A stretch of 64,000 bases of DNA from NCBI GenBank assembly GCA_002394385.1, contig DGTS01000021.1, forward strand, positions 1-64,000. The letters run 5' to 3'. Below, one piece after another: positions 59,760 through 64,000 of the stretch. The notes below the pieces were generated by a model. It did no database searches and was not told the origin of the DNA. It was given only the letters and a program-made list of their open reading frames with translations. This DNA comes from Prevotella sp. UBA4330. GTDB lineage: Bacteria; Bacteroidota; Bacteroidia; Bacteroidales; Bacteroidaceae. The translations under genes were made by a program, and so were the position numbers. The first letter of the stretch is position 1. The number at the start of each line of letters is the position of its first letter.

Positions 59760-61106
59760 ATGAAACAAAAACTAATTATCGCATGCGCCCTGATGGCGGC
59801 AATGTCCGTCCCAGCAAAGGCAGGAGGGCTGATGACCAACACCAACTACCACATCGCATTCGACCGTATGATGGCACGAGGCGCCACATTCGAGATTGAC
59901 GGTGCGTACAGCAACCCCGCCGGAATGGCATGGACCCGCGAGGGATGGCAGTTCTCGTTTAACTGGCAGATTCCTCACCAGAACCGCGACATCACAACCA
60001 CATTCCCGATGTTCATCGACGAGAACCACACACATAAATACAAGGGAAAGGCTTCGGCACCTTTCGTGCCAGGCATCTTCGCGGCTTATAAGAAAGGCAA
60101 ATGGGCTGTGTCGGCTATGCTCGGCATCGTAGGCAGCGGAGGATTCGTTAAATATGACGAGGGAGTTCCTATGTTCACAGCCCCACTAATGGCTTTGCTA
60201 TACAGCTATTCTGGCGGCACCATGACCCCGGACAAATACACCATAGACGCCAAGATGAAAGGAAAGCAATACGTATATGGCGGTCAGGTCAGCGTGACAC
60301 ACAAGATTACCGACTATCTCGCTGCATCCGTGGGACTTCGCGCAGTTTACTACGACGGGTATTATCGCGGTCACATCATCACCAACGTGAACCAGGTAGG
60401 CACGGAACTGCTTAACGTTCAACTCGACTGTGACCAGACAGCATGGGGATTCAGCCCTATCATCGGCCTTGATTTCCACATGGACCGTCTGACGGTAGCT
60501 GCCAAGTATGAGTTCCGAACAAAGATAAACACCAAGAACAAAACCAACGAACTGAGCGCCAACGTGGCGGTTCCGAATGTTGACATGAGTGCGTTGGCTC
60601 CGATGCTCAGCGCTTACCAAGACGGAGCACGCACACGCTACGACATGCCTGCAATGCTGATGGTTGCCGTTGGTTACGACTTCACCGACAAGTTCCGCGC
60701 AACAGCAGAATATCATTTCTTTGACGACAAGAATGCAAAGATGGCTAACGACCGTCAAAAGACTCTGGAACGCGGCACTCACGAGTTCCTCATCGGAGCG
60801 GAATACGACATCAACAAGACATTCACCGTGAGCGCAGGAGCACAACGCACCGACTACGGACTGAGCGACGGCTATCAGACGCACACCTCGTTCGCCTGCG
60901 ACAGTTATTCCGTAGGACTTGGCGGAGCCGCCAACATCAACGAGCATCTGCGCCTCAACGTAGGTTATTTCTGGACGATGTACAGCGATTACAAGAAGGA
61001 AGTACCAGCAGGCAACCCTGGTTATTGCAACACCACAATGGCGGGTACCGATGTGTTCTCACGTACCAACGGCGTTCTCGGCATCGGCTTCGACTATAAG
61101 TTCTAA
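59760..61106 (+). CDS. FadL/OmpP1-type outer-membrane transport protein
   Basis: FadL-type barrels import hydrophobic molecules. The 448-residue protein has a signal peptide (ending AKA), the family's early GAYSNPAGMAW motif (N-P-A) and alternating amphipathic strands throughout, ending in GVLGIGFDYKF with a terminal Phe. No fatty-acid genes are adjacent, so the substrate is open. Confidence 0.85.
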   Translation: MKQKLIIACALMAAMSVPAKAGGLMTNTNYHIAFDRMMARGATFEIDGAYSNPAGMAWTREGWQFSFNWQIPHQNRDITTTFPMFIDENHTHKYKGKASAPFVPGIFAAYKKGKWAVSAMLGIVGSGGFVKYDEGVPMFTAPLMALLYSYSGGTMTPDKYTIDAKMKGKQYVYGGQVSVTHKITDYLAASVGLRAVYYDGYYRGHIITNVNQVGTELLNVQLDCDQTAWGFSPIIGLDFHMDRLTVAAKYEFRTKINTKNKTNELSANVAVPNVDMSALAPMLSAYQDGARTRYDMPAMLMVAVGYDFTDKFRATAEYHFFDDKNAKMANDRQKTLERGTHEFLIGAEYDINKTFTVSAGAQRTDYGLSDGYQTHTSFACDSYSVGLGGAANINEHLRLNVGYFWTMYSDYKKEVPAGNPGYCNTTMAGTDVFSRTNGVLGIGFDYKF

Positions 61107-61156
61107 ACATAAGGAAACGCTTACGCACCAAGCGTAAAACTTTTAAGACATAAAAA

Positions 61157-61187
61157 CGCCCAAAGTCAATTGACCTTGGGCGCTTTC
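61157..61187. terminator. Bidirectional terminator
   Basis: CGCCCAAAGTCAA (61157-61169) pairs with TTGACCTTGGGCG (61170-61182), one mismatch, flanked by A-rich and T-rich sequence. It serves the FadL-like gene and the convergent small-protein gene. Confidence 0.85.
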
Positions 61188-61226
61188 TTTCTCCCCTTGA
61201 TACGGGACATTTCTATAGCAACCTGC

Positions 61227-61424
61227 TTAGTCGATGTCGATGAAGTCGTCATCATCTCCCTCTCCGCCTGGAGGAGTTGGTCCCTCAATAAAGGGGATAA
61301 TATTATCGTCATTGGCTTCATTGTTGTCGATAGCATAGCCGCTTGTTTTCTTGCTACCTTCTAGAAGATAGAAAGGCTCCGTCGGAATCAGTTCCAGCTC
61401 AGGGCGTTGATATTTTTTTTTCAT
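61227..61424 (-). CDS. Small acidic MKK-x-Y-x-x-P-E protein, paralogue of the one at 37210
   Basis: The 65-residue product starting MKKKYQRPELEL lies 27 bases after the 843-residue secreted protein. It has no signal peptide; the C-terminal half is Asp/Glu/Pro/Gly-rich (EGPTPPGGEGDDDDFIDID). An in-frame ATG three codons upstream is possible. Start motif, acidity, size and position behind a large secreted protein match the 75-residue protein at 37210. Function unknown. Confidence 0.72.
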   Translation of the reverse strand: MKKKYQRPELELIPTEPFYLLEGSKKTSGYAIDNNEANDDNIIPFIEGPTPPGGEGDDDDFIDID

Positions 61425-61451
61425 CTTAGTCATGTTCTTTTTGTGTTTGCG

Positions 61452-63983
61452 TTACTTCACCATGTATTTCTTACCCTTTACGATATATATGCCTTTTGGC
61501 AATGTGTCGCCCAGCTTGCCCACTTTACGGCCATAGAGGTCGTAGACCGACTCGTCTGCGGTAAAGAGGTGTATGCGAGGCACACTGGTGGTTCCTCCCT
61601 CCTCAGGGACTTCATCAAATATACCGAAAATCTCCATCGTGAAATCTTTCGATTCCTGTGTAAGTTCCTGGGCGAGTTTTATCCATCCGCGGAAACCTTT
61701 CAAAGGATTGTCCTTGTTCAGGTGGACTATGGTGTTATTGCTCACAACGTAGGAACCTTTCGGTGCATAGTAGCCCTGTGCAGTACTACCTGTATATAAA
61801 CCGTCATTTTTGCTTACACGGAAGTTTGCAAAGTCTGGCGTCTGCACGTAGTTGGCTATTGCTGTTATGCTGTTCGTGCCGTCAAACGATAATGTTACCT
61901 CTTGTTCGCCTTTCAGCGTTGTTGTTGAAAGGCGGTTATGTGTATAAGTGTCAGGTTCATTATTTATAGAGAAGAATTTGCGTCCCAGTTCGTAGTAGTT
62001 TTTTACATTCCCTTTCGGGTCAACGCCTGTCGATGGTTCATTGGTGGGTTTCAACAGATAAAAGTTTCCTGGTTCCACCACAACTTCTGTAGTGAACAGA
62101 TCTACTGTCTCAAAGTCAATGACATTTGGGTTTTTAGACTTCACTCCTACGCTATGTAGTTTTGCCAATGTTGCATGTTCGCCGAAAGCAAGACGTATCT
62201 GTTCTCCGGTGAGTTGCAACGGGAACGAGAATGAGTTCCACTGCCCTGTCTTCATTGAGCGTTCCACACAAATAGCACCGCCATACTGTCCTGTGGGTGA
62301 AGCACCAAGATACTGTTTGTTTTCACCTGGTTTCAGATAGTCAAGACTCTCCTCGTCTTCATAAAAGAAAGCGGGACGAAGTCCAAGGTATGACATGCGG
62401 AAGTCGTCAACGCACACCCAGTCGGTGTCATAATAGTAGTTTTTTCCACCATTCTTTGTAGCTGCACTCTGTGTCGCCTCGTCCTTTCCGACACCTATCT
62501 GTAGTGTTCTAAGCGGGTTGACAGGATCATTAAACTGTTCTTCGGTCACACATATCCAAACGGTGTTCTTGTAGTTCTCACCATTTTGTGTAAGTTCCTT
62601 GCCCACAACGAGGCATTTGTCTTTTAAGTTCTTATCAGTATATGTTCCCGCATCCACCGTTTTAAGGTTGCTTTTCGCCTCACCTCCCGTTGATGATGTC
62701 TCGTTACTCCCCTTTACCTTGGCAAAGATATAAGCATCATGTCCTTGCGCACTTTGCACGAATCCATAGCATTGAACAAGATACCATCCTGGCCTTGGCA
62801 CTTCCACTTCTGTGTATGTGCGTCCCACCCCTTCGAAAGTAAGGAAACCGTATTTCGCATTCTTCCATCCATATTTCACAGTAGCAGTAGAGTTGTTATC
62901 ATACGGAATCTTGGTGTCACCATCAAAAACATGTTTCAGTCTTATAGGTTTGTTCCACGGCTCATTATTATTGTATGTATTTTGTTTTGCTGAAGTATTA
63001 CCTGTTGATCCATAAGTAAATCCTAAACGGTGAACACTACCGTCACCATTACCTTCCACCAACCATGAATCGCTGAACTCCTGTGAGTTACGAGTAAAAT
63101 CGCGGTCTTTAATAAATATGGAGACACTGGGATTCAGTCCAATTTCCTCATTGCCAAGCATGCTTCTGAATTCATCCTCATCCACTAAACGCCACTGGTA
63201 AAGTTCATCCAAGGTGATCGAGTCACCATTTACCTCATATTTATCCGTCTTTCCTCTCGGGTCATAGGTCGTCCAAGTAGCACGGTCATCATCCATAAAC
63301 ACAAGTTTGTCGTCACCCTTCCAAGCAGAAGCATGACATTCGCCCCATGCTGCGCCGAGATAATATTGTTTACCGCCTTTATCTTCATACATATAGTAAG
63401 TATGCGTGTCAGCGTTTGTGTCAGTTTCCACTCGTTGGAACAACCATCCCTTTGTGCGTTTGGATTTGTCAGCATCCATCATAATGGTGAAACTGAATGA
63501 ACCCCATTGATTCCAGTCTGATGTATTATGAAATGTTCCTGGGACGTTACAACCGAATATAAATTTCGCATTATTGTTCTCCAGAACACCGCTTAATATG
63601 TATCCATCAGAGAACAAATACAAAGGGCGTCCAAAAGTTTCATGGAATAACCTACCCTCCATTCCAAAGTTACCACCTTCTATAATAAATCTACCTGTAC
63701 CCACATTATATAGATAGATGATTTTTCCTTTGTTAAAAGGATATGTGCTTATAGAATTGGAATTACCGCCATCAATGGGCTTAAAATTGTCATTTCCAAT
63801 CACATCGTTCACGTCAATGCCTTTCCACTTGAGACTTGAGGCATGAGCATGTGTCTCCTCTTGCTGTCCCTCGCCTTGAGCAAAGGCAGAAGTACAAACA
63901 ACAGGCGACAGCATGAGCATAAGGATCACGCTCAAGGGTATTGCTGTCAGTTTATAAAAGAACTGGCTTATTGATTTTGTCAC
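61452..63983 (-). CDS. Large secreted protein with Por-type C-terminal motif, partner of a small acidic protein
   Basis: The 843-residue protein has a signal peptide (hydrophobic 13-34, ending AFAQ). It is rich in beta-type, Gly/Asn/Tyr-containing sequence without a recognised catalytic motif; the segment WNSFSFPLQLTGEQIRLAFG resembles repeats seen in large Bacteroidales surface proteins. The C-terminus (SVYDLYGRKVGKL then LPKGIYIVKGKKYMVK) parallels the 1251-residue protein. It opens with GTG at 63983; the frame is open to the window edge and a TATATTTG word lies at 63986-63993, so the true start may be outside or different. Confidence 0.82.
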   Translation of the reverse strand: MTKSISQFFYKLTAIPLSVILMLMLSPVVCTSAFAQGEGQQEETHAHASSLKWKGIDVNDVIGNDNFKPIDGGNSNSISTYPFNKGKIIYLYNVGTGRFIIEGGNFGMEGRLFHETFGRPLYLFSDGYILSGVLENNNAKFIFGCNVPGTFHNTSDWNQWGSFSFTIMMDADKSKRTKGWLFQRVETDTNADTHTYYMYEDKGGKQYYLGAAWGECHASAWKGDDKLVFMDDDRATWTTYDPRGKTDKYEVNGDSITLDELYQWRLVDEDEFRSMLGNEEIGLNPSVSIFIKDRDFTRNSQEFSDSWLVEGNGDGSVHRLGFTYGSTGNTSAKQNTYNNNEPWNKPIRLKHVFDGDTKIPYDNNSTATVKYGWKNAKYGFLTFEGVGRTYTEVEVPRPGWYLVQCYGFVQSAQGHDAYIFAKVKGSNETSSTGGEAKSNLKTVDAGTYTDKNLKDKCLVVGKELTQNGENYKNTVWICVTEEQFNDPVNPLRTLQIGVGKDEATQSAATKNGGKNYYYDTDWVCVDDFRMSYLGLRPAFFYEDEESLDYLKPGENKQYLGASPTGQYGGAICVERSMKTGQWNSFSFPLQLTGEQIRLAFGEHATLAKLHSVGVKSKNPNVIDFETVDLFTTEVVVEPGNFYLLKPTNEPSTGVDPKGNVKNYYELGRKFFSINNEPDTYTHNRLSTTTLKGEQEVTLSFDGTNSITAIANYVQTPDFANFRVSKNDGLYTGSTAQGYYAPKGSYVVSNNTIVHLNKDNPLKGFRGWIKLAQELTQESKDFTMEIFGIFDEVPEEGGTTSVPRIHLFTADESVYDLYGRKVGKLGDTLPKGIYIVKGKKYMVK

Positions 63984-64000
63984 CCCAAATATAGTTTGGT

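Noticed and set aside
1..64000. tRNA or rRNA genes
   Set aside because: No spacer showed a cloverleaf with T-arm GGTTCRA and acceptor pairing, and no rRNA-like sequence was noticed; a covariance-model scan would be needed to exclude them fully.

Overview
The window looks like a chromosomal segment of a Bacteroidales bacterium, most probably Prevotellaceae. The evidence is the promoter style (TAnnTTTG boxes 15-125 bases before many genes), the cydAB operon led by a DUF4492 gene, a WbuC cupin, two secreted proteins with Por-type C-termini, and housekeeping proteins that read as Bacteroidetes versions. No rRNA, tRNA, CRISPR array or phage was recognised.

Layout: 0.35-9 kb is a minus-strand housekeeping block: clpP-clpX-recQ-(PagL-like outer-membrane enzyme), then tig, then lptB. 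9-12 kb is an accessory island: a guanidine-group-modifying deiminase overlapping a degenerate C39-like protein, convergent with a GIY-YIG-like/unknown pair. 12-13.7 kb holds mlaE-mlaF. 13.9-18.6 kb is a minus-strand operon (DUF177, rpmF, fabH, era, der, lipoprotein) in which era carries an in-frame palindromic insertion. 18.9-21.8 kb has an M15 peptidase, an AlkD-like repair protein and Mrp. 21.9-28.1 kb is an export operon (coiled-coil protein, TolC-like, HlyD-like, two ABC-2 permeases) interrupted by a four-helix-bundle gene remnant. 28.3-31.6 kb is DUF4492-cydA-cydB.

31.6-39.3 kb is the most unusual part. A 1251-residue secreted protein and a 75-residue acidic small protein sit between kilobase-scale repeat fields that contain a 241-bp inverted repeat, identical by eye. 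A paralogous secreted-protein/small-acidic-protein pair occurs at 61.2-64 kb. 39.3-45.2 kb carries manA, trkH, trkA and dxs. 45.2-51.4 kb holds repeat-rich spacers, a small lipoprotein, trmB, a DUF4435/AAA pair reminiscent of the PARIS defence system, and an EamA exporter. dnaK is at 51.4-53.3 kb. 53.7-58 kb is a second accessory island (DUF2971, a cytosolic leucine-rich-repeat protein, mosaic AlbA_2 gene debris and an XRE regulator behind 11-bp direct repeats). 58-61.1 kb carries a GH5 lipoprotein, WbuC and a FadL-like porin.

Spacers are packed with several families of dispersed repeats. Some supply the apparent promoters of lptB and dxs, some bracket a gene remnant, and one sits inside era. 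Coordinates and identities were judged by eye without alignment software.
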